A DNA stretch of 64,000 bases from Pseudoduganella violaceinigra DSM 15887 (GCF_000425385.1 NZ_KE384357.1:146579-210578), one strand, 5' to 3'. Shown: positions 47,845 to 56,293, counted from the stretch's first letter. Translations and numbers: made by a program. The notes: generated by a model from the letters alone, not told the origin.

Positions 47845-48456
47845 CTATTCATCCGCCCTGTCTTGCGTCGGCGGCGGGGAGGACGGCGTGATCGCCTCCG
47901 AGACCAACTGATCGTTACTGGGCGCGCGGCGCAACAAAGGCTTGTCGAGCACTCGCGCAATCACGCCCGAGGGAACGCGCCTGTATTCCATATACTTCTG
48001 CGCCAGCGCCCGGTTGCGCACGGACTGGATGTTGACGCCGCGCGCCACCGCTTTCGCGGTAACCGTGTCAGAGCGTCTTTGGCGTTCGTTCATCAAAGTT
48101 CCAATCCAGCATTGCCACAACGCTTCTCCTGATTTGCCGCCTGCACAGAGTGTATGCCTATTCCCGCCCATACGTCGGTCTTCTGTGTGTGCCGGCCCGA
48201 TATGAAATCCCGCTGATCCCGGCATGCCGGACATGCTAACGCCGCAGTTAGAAATCTGATGCCATGCGACGAACTCATGGATACCGCCGACGCCGCCCGT
48301 CGGCTTGATCAGCTCCGGTATCGCCATCTGCAACATGCACTCGACCTGCTGCGCAACCAGCGGATCGCCCAATTCACACTCCAGCGAGTGCTTTTTGGCA
48401 AGTGGCAACACCATCGCTTTTCGGCCAACCAAGTCATCGTCCGGCTGAGCTGACAA
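47845..48456 (-). CDS. Hypothetical protein, 203 residues
   Basis: Not recognised. Starts MSAQPDDDLVGRKAMVLPLA and has a basic, helical C-terminal region (VNIQSVRNRALAQKYMEYRR, VIARVLDKPLLRRAPSNDQL) ending in a Pro-rich acidic tail. The frame has only moderate coding character. Located 16 bases downstream of the diguanylate cyclase ATG side, same strand. Confidence 0.5.
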   Translation of the reverse strand: MSAQPDDDLVGRKAMVLPLAKKHSLECELGDPLVAQQVECMLQMAIPELIKPTGGVGGIHEFVAWHQISNCGVSMSGMPGSAGFHIGPAHTEDRRMGGNRHTLCAGGKSGEALWQCWIGTLMNERQRRSDTVTAKAVARGVNIQSVRNRALAQKYMEYRRVPSGVIARVLDKPLLRRAPSNDQLVSEAITPSSPPPTQDRADE

Positions 48457-48481
48457 GCGTTCTCTCGAAATCGCTGGCTAT

Positions 48482-48739
48482 TCACCACAAGCGTTCCCGA
48501 TCTGCCGCTTGCTTTCGGCCGCGCGCGTGCTGGACCTTCAACCGTTTTTCCCACCAGCCATAGTCTGACATGGTTTCTTTCGCCACCTCCACGCATCGCA
48601 GGTAGTCGGGAGAGTCCTTGGCGCATGGCGGGACCGGCGGCTTAATTCCTTGGGAAATGCAATAGCGTACTGCGTCCTCCAGCTCGCCGTCGTTGAGCAA
48701 ATCCCGGCACGCGGTCGAATGAATCAGTGCAAGGTTCAT
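48482..48739 (-). CDS. Small hypothetical protein, 85 residues
   Basis: Starts MNLALIHSTACRDLLNDGEL and contains four cysteines (STAC, VRYC, PPC, LRC) with the phrase EVAKETMSDYGWWEKRLKV. Soluble, helical; the sequence looks like a genuine short gene of the YjfK/regulator type but I cannot name it. It starts 5 bases after the desaturase stop, so it is probably co-transcribed. Confidence 0.55.
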   Translation of the reverse strand: MNLALIHSTACRDLLNDGELEDAVRYCISQGIKPPVPPCAKDSPDYLRCVEVAKETMSDYGWWEKRLKVQHARGRKQAADRERLW

Positions 48740-48744
48740 GTTCT

Positions 48745-49929
48745 CTATCCATAACTCGCCAATTGCCTGGCAAAGCATTGAAGCGGACGCGGGCCGGAGC
48801 GCTCTGCATTCACGCACCAGGCCTGCAGGCCAGCCAGGAGCTCCTCCTGCGTTGCCGGCGAACGCTCCCACAACTTCTCCAGCGCCTGGCGCGCCACATG
48901 CATGGCACAGAGTCCAGCACTTTGTTCTGTCACCTGTTCCAGGTCTGCCCGTTGCGTTTCTGTAAGCCGCCAGGGTGCATGGCGTAACAGACGTTTCGCC
49001 CGGGCCAAAGTCTCATGCGGGACCAGCTTGGCCAGGCCTGTACGTTCTGCCTGAAACACGGCCAGCGTCGCCAGTGTCAGCTCGCGCGTCAATACCGCAC
49101 GTTTGCCCAAGACCACCTTCAAAGTCGCCAAGGTCGGCACCAACTGCCCCGCACATCGCATCAAGCGCTGCGGCGGGCGGCGGAGCGATGCCAGCCGCAA
49201 CGAGCACAATATGCTGATGTAAGTCCAGCCGATATCCAGCTCGAACCAGCGAACCGAAAACTTTGCCGAAGTCGGAAAAGTGTGATGGTTGTTGTGCAGC
49301 TCTTCCCCACCGATCAGCAGGCCAAACGGAACGATATTGGTTGCAGCTTCTTGGGAGTCGTAATTGCGGTAGCCGGCATAGTGCCCCAAGCCGTTGACAA
49401 CACCGGCGGCCAAGAACGGAATCCACATCATCTGGCAGGACCACAGCGTCAGGCCCGGCGCCCCAAACAATCCCAGTTCGATCAACAGCAGCAAGCCCAC
49501 GCCTTGCCATGTGTAGCGGCCATAAATCCGTCGCTCCAACCAGTCTGCCGGACCGCCATGACCGTAGCGATCCAACATCGCAAGGTCGGCTGCCGCATCG
49601 CGGTAAAGTTCAGCCCCGCGCCACAAAACCTGATTGATACCGCGTACGATTGGACTGTGCGGATCCTTCGCCGTTTCGCAATGGGCGTGATGGCAGCGAT
49701 GCACCGCCACCCATTCCCGCGTCACCATCCCCGTCGTCAACCACAGCCAGAAGCGGAAGCAATGTGCCACGACCGGGTGCAGCTTCAGCGAACGATGCGC
49801 CTGGCACCGATGCAAGTAGACCGTCACCGCAACGATCGTCATATGCGTGGTTATCAGTCCGATTAGCAATAGCTGCCACCAGCGTAACCCGAGAAGGCCA
49901 TCACTCACCCACTGCAAATACATCTCCAT
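48745..49929 (-). CDS. Membrane fatty acid desaturase
   Basis: 394 residues, about four membrane segments. Three histidine boxes of acyl-CoA/fatty acid desaturases: HRCQAHRSL (residues 41-49), HRCHHAH and HNNHHTF, which bind the di-iron centre. Introduces a double bond into membrane acyl chains, most likely delta-9. The C-terminal 150 residues beyond the catalytic core are helical and unusual for the family (bacterial delta-9 desaturases are about 300). No promoter motif seen. Confidence 0.9.
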   Translation of the reverse strand: MEMYLQWVSDGLLGLRWWQLLLIGLITTHMTIVAVTVYLHRCQAHRSLKLHPVVAHCFRFWLWLTTGMVTREWVAVHRCHHAHCETAKDPHSPIVRGINQVLWRGAELYRDAAADLAMLDRYGHGGPADWLERRIYGRYTWQGVGLLLLIELGLFGAPGLTLWSCQMMWIPFLAAGVVNGLGHYAGYRNYDSQEAATNIVPFGLLIGGEELHNNHHTFPTSAKFSVRWFELDIGWTYISILCSLRLASLRRPPQRLMRCAGQLVPTLATLKVVLGKRAVLTRELTLATLAVFQAERTGLAKLVPHETLARAKRLLRHAPWRLTETQRADLEQVTEQSAGLCAMHVARQALEKLWERSPATQEELLAGLQAWCVNAERSGPRPLQCFARQLASYG

Positions 49930-49955
49930 GCTGGCGCTCCCTCACGATTCTTGGC

Positions 49956-50303
49956 CTACAAGTTCGGATGGTCGGCGGCAAACGCGATCGCGTCACGCAG
50001 TTGGTCATACCGATAACCTCCATAGAAGAAGTGCCCGTCGGTAAAGGCGATACCATGCAGTTTCATCATGCTTTCGTCTTCGTCTGTTGGCTGATAAGCA
50101 GCGGCCCAGCTCGGTTGGAACGCATCATCGCCCAAGAAGCCAGATTTGGCGTGTTCTGCGACAGAATAATGCAAGGCATCTCTGAATACATCGTAATGGT
50201 GCTGCCGGAATTCGTACCGTCTCCCATCGAACGATATCTCATACTGTGCCGCCAGGCTTTCATCCGATTCCTGCTTCGCACTTGTAGCGCGCGTGCTTTC
50301 CAT
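49956..50303 (-). CDS. Hypothetical protein, 115 residues
   Basis: Start ATG 50303 has a strong ribosome site (GGAGGAAG). Sequence contains repeated aromatic patterns YEISFDGRRYEFRQHHYDVF and FTDGHFFYGGYRYDQLRDAI, suggesting two copies of a short beta-hairpin module. The frame is open for nearly 100 codons further upstream (50594), so a longer protein cannot be excluded. Family not recognised. Confidence 0.65.
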   Translation of the reverse strand: MESTRATSAKQESDESLAAQYEISFDGRRYEFRQHHYDVFRDALHYSVAEHAKSGFLGDDAFQPSWAAAYQPTDEDESMMKLHGIAFTDGHFFYGGYRYDQLRDAIAFAADHPNL

Positions 50304-50942
50304 AATCTTCCTCCCTATCCTATTCCTACCCTCATTTAATACGAGGATCCAATGCCGGGCTTTTGACATCGCATCAGCGTTGGCGTCCGCTCGGGACTCG
50401 AATGCGTCTTCCGGAAAAACAATCGAACGCCTCATCGTGTCCGGCCCTGGAAGGCTCGCGTAATCCGATGATGGTGGCATATGTTTGAGTATGGCTGTCG
50501 AGGCGTACTTCAGTGCGACGTCATGGCACCGGAACTCAGCACACCTGAGCAAGATATTCCACCCATGGAACCACGTTGATGATTGTTGGCGCATGGCGCA
50601 CTCCTTCGCTCGCGTTCAGGGAAAACTCGGAAAGGCGTGGCAACGAGCGAGCCTTCCTTCCCGACGCTGCGCGACAATGGCGAGCCAGACGCAAGGCAAT
50701 ACCATTTCACGGCGATTATGGACTTTGACGCGATTGCGCTGTCACGCTGCAATGCTGAGGAAGGCCGGCACAAACTCTGATATTGGCAAGGTACCTGCTA
50801 CCCACTATACGCCCTAAAGCGAGGTTCCCCTAATGAATTCGCCGTCGGCCCCACGCGCTATCGCACGTTGATTACCATGCCGTCGGGTGTCGCGTGGCGT
50901 GCCCATCCAGCTTCACACCTCGGCATCTGGTGAACGCACGCG
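50304..50942. other. 639-base region with no supported gene
   Basis: Open frames on both strands exist but overlap each other with no good start, ribosome site or recognised domain. The minus frame in phase with the 115-residue gene runs to 50594. Nothing else identified. Confidence 0.5.
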
Positions 50943-51260
50943 TCATGACGCTGAGTGCTTCATGGCTTCCGCCTCGCGGGCGGCAGTGCGCTCTTCGCGC
51001 GCGGCGGTCGGATCGCCGCTGTTGTCGACCTGCCCGGCAGCGCGTTCTGCATCGCCGTGCGCGCCATCGGCTTCATCGCTCCCGCTAGGACTTTCGGTAG
51101 CGGGAGGCTCCAGCATGTCGTGCACCATGGCACGCAGTTCTTCAACGTCGGGCGGCAGACCATGCCTTTTCCGAAGGAGAATATAGTGTTGAATTTCAGA
51201 TTCCTGTTCGGCACTCAGAGGCAGGCCGCGGAAGGAGAATTCCGGTCCGTTTTCTTTCAT
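50943..51260 (-). CDS. Small hypothetical protein, 105 residues
   Basis: ATG 51260 has GGGAG upstream. The first 60 residues look folded (FRGLPLSAEQESEIQHYILL RKRHGLPPDVEELRAMVHDM), and the rest is an acidic, probably disordered tail (GSDEADGAHGDAERAAGQVD). No family recognised. Confidence 0.6.
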   Translation of the reverse strand: MKENGPEFSFRGLPLSAEQESEIQHYILLRKRHGLPPDVEELRAMVHDMLEPPATESPSGSDEADGAHGDAERAAGQVDNSGDPTAAREERTAAREAEAMKHSAS

Positions 51261-51799
51261 GACGGTTCTCCCGGTTGTTGACCCATAAGAGTATATTCCC
51301 AAATCTGTGCACGCATCGGCCTGCTGGAGATGTTCGTCGAGGCGGCCTTCCCACATCCCTCGGCGGGCAAGGAGCGTGCTGAACGGCTGATGCGTGGGAA
51401 CGTGATTCGCGCACGCCATGATCGGCGCGACAAAGTGACGACGGATTCGCGGCACGGCTTGCCCTTCGCACAGAATCTGTTGGCACGGGAGTTCGTGCCG
51501 GCAGAACCAAACCAGGTCAGATCACACCATCATCCTCCTTGAGTAAGAACTGCTCGTCATGCGATTGTTCGTCCGTCCCTCCGCTGTCGGCCACCGGCGA
51601 AAATGGCTGGTCTTCAGAACGCGGAACGACCGACGAGGAATCGCTTGAAGTAGCCTTGACGCGCCCCGGCGCCGACGCAGGTGTGGTGCCTTCTACTGAA
51701 CTTGATGAGCCACCTCCGCCCCATCGGTGTCGTCACGGAGTGCTCATGGATATGGCCCAAGCGTATCAGGCCGCTTTGGGCTGTCGAAATCTGTCGGAT
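51261..51799. other. 539-base region with no supported gene
   Basis: The minus strand holds a 66-codon frame ending at about 51527 that reads like a disordered Ser/Gly/Glu-rich protein end, but it has no start codon and is closed by a stop upstream. It may be a gene remnant. No other signal. Confidence 0.45.
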
Positions 51800-52222
51800 T
51801 TAGACTTTTGAAAGCAATCTGGAAAGCATGTTCTTCTTTGCCGTGTCTGGCTTGTACGGAACATATTTCTCAAGCGCCACTAGCAAATCCAACCAACGCC
51901 CAAGAAAAGTTTCATCGGCCTGCAACTGGCGTTTAGATAAACTCCATTGTTCTTCACAGTCGCGCAGCGAAGCACGAATACGATTCGACTCCGTCCAACA
52001 AGGTTGGCAAAGAATTCGATTTTGAGTGATGCTCGCCCTCAGGATTTCAAAAGTATACTTTTGGTCCTGCGCTGTGAAAACACTATCAGCGTGACAATGC
52101 CAACAATTATAAGGTTTGTCCTTGTATTCAAGGCGAAAACCGAAGGCAACCGATTGTTTACTCTTCTCCGACCATTGTTCAGGATTTGCAGGAACGGAGG
52201 TGGGCCTCAAGCTTTTGATCAT
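51800..52222 (-). CDS. Zinc-ribbon-like hypothetical protein
   Basis: 140 residues. Two CxxC pairs, NCWHCHADSVF and ILCQPCWTES, spaced about 35 residues apart fit the zinc-ribbon (zf-trcl-like) domain, after an N-terminus FRLEYKDKPY. The C-terminal half is helical. AT-rich codon use unlike the core genes suggests acquired DNA. Function unknown. Confidence 0.68.
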   Translation of the reverse strand: MIKSLRPTSVPANPEQWSEKSKQSVAFGFRLEYKDKPYNCWHCHADSVFTAQDQKYTFEILRASITQNRILCQPCWTESNRIRASLRDCEEQWSLSKRQLQADETFLGRWLDLLVALEKYVPYKPDTAKKNMLSRLLSKV

Positions 52223-52261
52223 CCTAAATTTCTATTCTCTCGATGGTTTGCGTGAAAACAT

Positions 52262-52318
52262 AGTGGCGCTTATCTGCGCAAGCGCTTCGAGGCCGTCGGC
52301 ATCAAGGCCTTCCCATAG
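52262..52318 (+). pseudogene. C-terminal gene remnant, copy 2 (YLRKRFEAVGIKAF family)
   Basis: Only about 18 codons remain (SGAYLRKRFEAVGIKAFP then TAG 52316-52318), clearly related to the remnant at 46441-46551 in protein and in DNA beyond the stop. Both are debris of the same unidentified gene family. Confidence 0.5.
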
Positions 52319-52420
52319 GGTATGAACAGGCCTTCACTTTCAGACGCAGGTTTTGGAAAACTACTGAGACCGGCGGCCGCAATAGCGCGTGGACAACGAC
52401 GCAGACTGCGAACTGGTCTC

Positions 52421-53026
52421 TTATTTTACCAAATTAAAGCGATCCTTCAGGGCATTAAGCCAGGTGACGTCAAGCAACCCATCATGCTGCATCCGTCCAA
52501 CGACGATGCCAGGATGAACCCCAATAGACGCAGCAAAGTCTTCAACGGCCACACGAGTACGAGGTAGCATCGCTAGTTTCTTGGCTGCTTCAGGCAGAAT
52601 CAATTTGTCGCGCGCCCAAGCATTCGCCTCGACCTCTTCTGCTGAGTTGGCGCCGCCTTTCGCCGGATCATCGAGGAAAACTGCGGCCTTCTGCTTGCCG
52701 TGCAATAAGATATGTGCGGCCTCGTGGAAAAAGCTAAACCAGAATTTGTCATTGCTTTTCCCGTAGAGTGAAAGCTGAATCAAAGGCTTATGTGGATTAA
52801 GCCAACGAGCGACGCCAGATACATGAACGCGAGGCAACGCAGGAACGAGCACAAAGGCAACGCCAGCGTCATGCAACAAATCTGTTAGGCGTGTGTGAAA
52901 CTGAGCCGGAGGCTTAATGGTAAGAGCTAAGATTTCATCAATGGCTTGACGAAACAGTGCTTCGTTATAGCGAGGACATTCTAGCCGTTCCGCGAACCTT
53001 TCTCCGAGCCTCAGCCAAGCAGCCTT
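52421..53026 (-). pseudogene. ImmA/IrrE-family zinc protease, N-terminally truncated
   Basis: The catalytic motif HEAAH is present in FWFSFFHEAAHILLHGKQKA and is followed by the usual EEVEANAWARDKLILPE and a C-terminal helical part that ends in HPGIVVGRMQHDGLLDVTWL. Family members have an N-terminal XRE helix-turn-helix of about 60-100 residues, absent here: the sequence runs into an unrelated plus-strand coiled-coil frame at about 53022. So this is a truncated copy from an insertion or deletion; the protease domain may still fold. Confidence 0.75.
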
Positions 53027-53393
53027 CAACACCGAGACCACGCGGGCGGTGATCGACCGCGACGAGTCCATGAAGGATTTCGCGCAACAACTCACAAACG
53101 TCAACGCGCAACTCCTTGAGCTTCAAGGCAGCTTTGAAAAGGCGGCGGCAATCCGCTTCGACACCGAACACACCGTCGTTGAAAACCGGCTCTCTCGCCA
53201 AAGACAGATTTCCGTCGATGCTGGGGACACGGATACAGTCGCGCAGATTGATGAGGCCAAGCAGAAGCTGGATCTCATGCGAGCAGCGGCAACTGCTCAA
53301 GGCCGCGTCAATGAACTGCTGGTCCAGGAATCGCGCATACAGTCTGAACTTGAGGTGGCGACAGAACGTGCAGATACCATTGCAGCCACCTAG
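53022..53393 (+). pseudogene. Coiled-coil protein fragment joined to ImmA gene
   Basis: A frame without a convincing start (GTG 53049 or ATG 53070) reads as a coiled coil: RAVIDRDESMKDFAQQLTNV, then ENRLSRQRQISVDAGDTDTV and ERADTIAAT before the stop. It runs against the truncated protease on the other strand. It looks like the C-terminal part of a longer phage-tail or SMC-like protein. Confidence 0.5.
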
Positions 53394-53417
53394 AACATCT
53401 TAGACAAACATACTGAC

Positions 53418-53720
53418 ATGATCCAATGGGCCACCGAGATCAAGGTGCGCGCCGAGCGCAAGGCGGGCGAGATGCTGGCGCAATCTTATTAAAATGGTGA
53501 GCGCCATTCTGGTCGCAATGATAGCCGCGTGGAGTCGCAGGATTCGACTCCACAGAAGCCAACCTTATCCGATATTGGCATCACGAAGGATCAATCCTCC
53601 CGCTGGCAATCCCTCGCCAGTATGTCGGAAGACCACTTCGAAACCGCTGTCGCCACCGCTAAAGACACAGCAGGTCAAGTCACCACGGCATTCATGCTGC
53701 GCGAGGTGTCAAAGTCGAAG
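53418..53720 (+). pseudogene. Phage/plasmid-type conserved protein interrupted by a stop
   Basis: ATG 53418 begins MIQWATEIKVRAERKAGEML, a start well known from a conserved mobile-element protein (continuing in intact copies as LAET-KNKG-R...LSDMGIS). Here AQSY is followed by TAA (53490-53492), then the same frame goes on with NGERHSGRNDSRVESQDSTP and TLSDIGITKDQSSRWQSLA. One nonsense change thus breaks the gene. After about 53720 the similarity is lost. Confidence 0.7.
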
Positions 53721-53939
53721 TTTTCCTTTATCAAACCGTTTGAATTTGGCCGCGATATGCTGGCCCTTATGATCTTCTTCGACGCGTCGTCCTACAGCAG
53801 GCGAACTTACGCCCGCGTCCGTTCGAGCATGGCGCTTGAGCGCTTTGTTTCGTCGCTACATGCGATGAGCCGAACGGCGTCACTGCGCTGGGCACGCGCC
53901 TGGTTGCTAGTGGTGCAGATTCCGGACAGCGAAAAGCAT

Positions 53940-54155
53940 CTAGCGGCGCTTGCTTCGTCGATCGGAATGAACGACCGCTCCCTGAATTTCGAAGCGGGTC
54001 ATCGCAGCATAGCGCGAGAAGACTGTCTCGATCAGCGGCGCTGCCACACCAGCGAGTAGCGCGGCACGTTCACCGGCCAACTCTCCGAACGCCGCACGGG
54101 TCAGAAGCGCAAGCGATAGCTTTTCTGCCGCAACATAATCAATTCGTCTGGTCAT
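53940..54155 (-). CDS. Small conserved hypothetical protein, 71 residues
   Basis: Starts MTRRIDYVAAEKLSLALLTR and ends RFEIQGAVVHSDRRSKRR. The pattern (AAFGELAGERAALLAGVAAP, IETVFSR) resembles a family of short basic proteins found repeatedly in Massilia-type genomes. No known function. The downstream half of the preceding element stops near here. Confidence 0.5.
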   Translation of the reverse strand: MTRRIDYVAAEKLSLALLTRAAFGELAGERAALLAGVAAPLIETVFSRYAAMTRFEIQGAVVHSDRRSKRR

Positions 54156-54315
54156 GTGTTCCACGCTACGCCGATTGCCGGGGGCGTGTCGCCCGCGATT
54201 GACGATGCTGCTTCGACGCGCAACGGCGGGTGGATTCGATTCAGCTCCAGCGCTAACGCAACGCTCGTCGAAGTGGCATATGATGACTGGATACGCAATT
54301 GGAAGTGGGTATCTC

Positions 54316-54486
54316 ATGAATACCACAACCATCATCGGCATGCTCTTGACGCTCCCGTTTGGTTACGGCGCCCTGTTCCAGGCGCGCCCGAAGGAATGGG
54401 TCTTTGAGCATGCGTCCATCGCAATGCTGGAGATCGCCGGGTTCGCCCTTGGCCTGATATGCGTCCTTGTGGGCGTGTTGGTATAA
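54316..54486 (+). CDS. Small two-helix membrane protein, 56 residues
   Basis: ATG 54316 has GGAAGTGGG upstream. Two hydrophobic segments (TTIIGMLLTLPFGYGALFQA and LEIAGFALGLICVLVGVLV) form a hairpin. Ends 6 bases before the tRNA-Leu fragment. No family recognised; might be a holin-like or toxin peptide of a mobile element. Confidence 0.45.
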   Translation: MNTTTIIGMLLTLPFGYGALFQARPKEWVFEHASIAMLEIAGFALGLICVLVGVLV

Positions 54487-54492
54487 ATTCTC

Positions 54493-54560
54493 CGCGCCAG
54501 CCGGACTTAAAATCCGTTGGCCACAAGGCCGTGCCGGTTCGATTCCGGCTCTGGGCACCA
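54493..54560 (+). other. 3' fragment of tRNA-Leu(UAA): attachment-site relic
   Basis: The last about 68 bases of a tRNA-Leu: anticodon arm GGACTTAAAATCC (UAA anticodon), variable arm, T arm GCCGGTTCGATTCCGGC and acceptor end TCTGGGCACCA with CCA. The 5' half (acceptor strand and D arm) is missing, so it is not functional. Integrases use this tRNA part, so the fragment marks one end of a former element. Full copy not in the window. Confidence 0.8.
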
Positions 54561-54585
54561 AGGTTTCATGCGGGTGTCGAGACTT

Positions 54586-54891
54586 CTAGGCTGGCGGCCG
54601 CTCCGAAATAAGCGTCACCAGCCATTCTTGAACGTAGGCTGGCCCGCCTTCGCACTCCACCTGGTATCCCTCCCATCGCATTCCATCGCCATGGAAATTC
54701 ATGCACTGCGCCCGATGAAGATCGGGCAGTAGGCGATTGGATTGGGAGGCGTCACCCCATCGCCTGGCGGTTAGACAGGGCTGGCCGTTATGGTGGATCA
54801 GCACCAGCTCGCCGAACACGCCGAGGCCGGCATCGCCATCGCGCTTGAAGCGGACACCGTTCTTTCGTAGTTGTTTGATATTACTGTACAT
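54586..54891 (-). CDS. Hypothetical protein, 101 residues
   Basis: Starts MYSNIKQLRKNGVRFKRDGD. It is soluble with a basic N-terminus and an acidic-aromatic C-terminus (GMRWEGYQVECEGGPAYVQE). Family not recognised. Its start codon overlaps a degenerate LexA-like box CTGTACATACATCCAG (54886-54901), so damage control is possible but unproven. Confidence 0.6.
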   Translation of the reverse strand: MYSNIKQLRKNGVRFKRDGDAGLGVFGELVLIHHNGQPCLTARRWGDASQSNRLLPDLHRAQCMNFHGDGMRWEGYQVECEGGPAYVQEWLVTLISERPPA

Positions 54892-55017
54892 ACATCCAGC
54901 ACATCTGAGTTGGTTGTCCTACTGCACCAATCTGTGGAGCGAGGCATGCAGGGAATATCCTTGTAGGACAATCACTTACGCAATATTGCTAGTAATCTTG
55001 CATAGCAACATTCAGTT

Positions 55018-55037
55018 GCATTTGCATGTGCAAATGC
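55018..55037. promoter_or_regulatory. Palindrome upstream of toxin-antitoxin operon
   Basis: GCATTTGCA-TG-TGCAAATGC, 9-bp arms. Candidate operator; 72 bases before the first ATG of the operon. Confidence 0.6.
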
Positions 55038-55066
55038 TTACCTATTAGGCTAAACTCGCTTCATTA

Positions 55067-55090
55067 CCACTTGACGAAGCTGTCAAGTGG
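55067..55090. promoter_or_regulatory. Second palindrome upstream of toxin-antitoxin operon
   Basis: CCACTTGAC-GAAGCT-GTCAAGTGG, perfect 9-bp arms, 19 bases before the first ATG of the operon. Classic position for autoregulation by an antitoxin complex. Confidence 0.66.
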
Positions 55091-55108
55091 GGATCACTGG
55101 AGAAACGA

Positions 55109-55594
55109 ATGTCAACGATCGCTGTACACGGCCTGAAAGCATTCAGCAAGCTCGTGCACGGGAATGCTGATCGCAATCTACAATTAATTCGCGCCATCGA
55201 TGAGACGCTGGGCGCGCTCTATGAGGATATTGAGCGATTCTCGCTTCTGAATCTGGGCGCTGACCGATACATCGAACATCTACGTCGCGGTGAACTGCTG
55301 GAGGAGAAAAATGGGACTGACCTGCCCAATCTCTTCGACGAGGCTCGCGATGCACTGGGGCGTCTTTATAAGCTGTTAGAGGAAAAGCACCTTTGCGCTG
55401 TTAGCGACCACGATCTCACGGATGATGATGGAATTGTAGAAGCGTATGCGCGCCTCCTGGCCGAGGTCTCAGATCTGCACAACAAGGTCAATACCATGGC
55501 CTGGCTGGTCCGCGAAATCGAAGCTGATCGAGATACCGTCATGCCAGGTAGTTTTGCTGACGTCGAAGAGCTATTCGAAGCGATGGGCGTGTGA
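55109..55594 (+). CDS. Antitoxin-like protein preceding RelE/ParE toxin
   Basis: 161 residues, mainly helical with acidic runs (RNLQLIRAIDETLGALYEDI ... LFEAMGV). Not one of the usual small antitoxins (RelB, PHD, ParD of 60-90 residues); about twice as long and without a recognisable DNA-binding domain. It precedes the toxin without a gap (stop followed directly by ATG), so the pairing is by position. Alternatively it could be an unrelated operon gene. Confidence 0.55.
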   Translation: MSTIAVHGLKAFSKLVHGNADRNLQLIRAIDETLGALYEDIERFSLLNLGADRYIEHLRRGELLEEKNGTDLPNLFDEARDALGRLYKLLEEKHLCAVSDHDLTDDDGIVEAYARLLAEVSDLHNKVNTMAWLVREIEADRDTVMPGSFADVEELFEAMGV

Positions 55595-55891
55595 ATGCAG
55601 AGCTGCCGCCCTGCGATTCGCGAGGTTAGGTACAACGAAAAATTCGAGAGTGATATGAAACGCTTGCCGCCTGATGTATTAGGGGCGGCCAAGGATGCGA
55701 TCAGGGACTTAAAGAAGGATCCAATCCCAACGACGCGCCGATTGCATAGCCTGACAGGTTACAAGAATCCAAAGGTATTCGTAATCGACGTTTTCAGCAA
55801 CCATTCGTACCAAATTACTTTTGAGATCGATGACGGTATTGCTACCCTACGCCGCGTTGCAAAGCACGTAGCGATCGATAGAGCACCGTGA
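55595..55891 (+). CDS. RelE/ParE-family toxin
   Basis: 98 residues with the RelE/ParE fold: REVRYNEKFESDMKRLPPDV, LHSLTGYKNPKVFVIDVFSN and HSYQITFEIDDGIATLRRVA. Cuts ribosome-bound mRNA or inhibits gyrase, depending on subfamily; the catalytic residues are not conserved enough to say which. ATG follows directly on the upstream stop, so it is coupled. Own terminator follows. Confidence 0.82.
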   Translation: MQSCRPAIREVRYNEKFESDMKRLPPDVLGAAKDAIRDLKKDPIPTTRRLHSLTGYKNPKVFVIDVFSNHSYQITFEIDDGIATLRRVAKHVAIDRAP

Positions 55892-55901
55892 TCATAAAAG
55901 G

Positions 55902-55925
55902 AGCCCGCCTAGTGCGGGCTTTTTC
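55902..55925 (+). terminator. Rho-independent terminator after toxin
   Basis: AGCCCGC / GCGGGCT stem, CTAGT loop, five Ts. Confidence 0.9.
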
Positions 55926-56293
55926 ATGCGCGCATTACGGGCGAGTAATCCGCGCGTCCTAATCAGGACTTCTCAGAATCAGCAATCATGTAATGCTTCG
56001 GCTTCTCGTCGGCTTGCACGTCGACCAGCGCGCCCGCCTGGGCATTCGACGGCCCGAGGTCGACGTTCCCTTTCCGCAGCGCGTGGCGAGTGCAGATCCT
56101 ACTTTCAGCATTCCTTCATGGGGTGCAAGGGGTCTAAAGCTCCTGTTCGATTCCAGTCGGGCGAATCGTACTGGCCTGTTACCATTAGTCCAGACGAAAA
56201 ATCCTTGTAAACCCGCACACGCGGCCTATGCTGAACTTGTCGCGGACAAAGACGCGACCGGGTTGGGAAGCCCGAAACGACAAAGGCGTTTGG
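55926..56293. other. 368-base region with no supported gene
   Basis: No convincing coding frame. Between the toxin terminator and the terminator at 56294 there should be some transcript on the plus strand, perhaps a small RNA, but no structure convinced me. Confidence 0.4.

Noticed and set aside
50485..50817. Overlapping small frames on both strands
   Set aside because: No ribosome site, no family and conflicting readings; not called as genes.
51527..51730. 66-codon Ser/Gly-rich frame on the minus strand
   Set aside because: It lacks any start codon and is closed upstream; at best a remnant.
54493..54560. A functional tRNA-Leu(UAA)
   Set aside because: The 5' half with acceptor strand and D arm is missing, so it cannot fold into a tRNA.
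56130..56180. tRNA- or tmRNA-like stretch containing GTTCGATTCC
   Set aside because: The flanks do not pair to form a T stem or acceptor stem; the resemblance is local.
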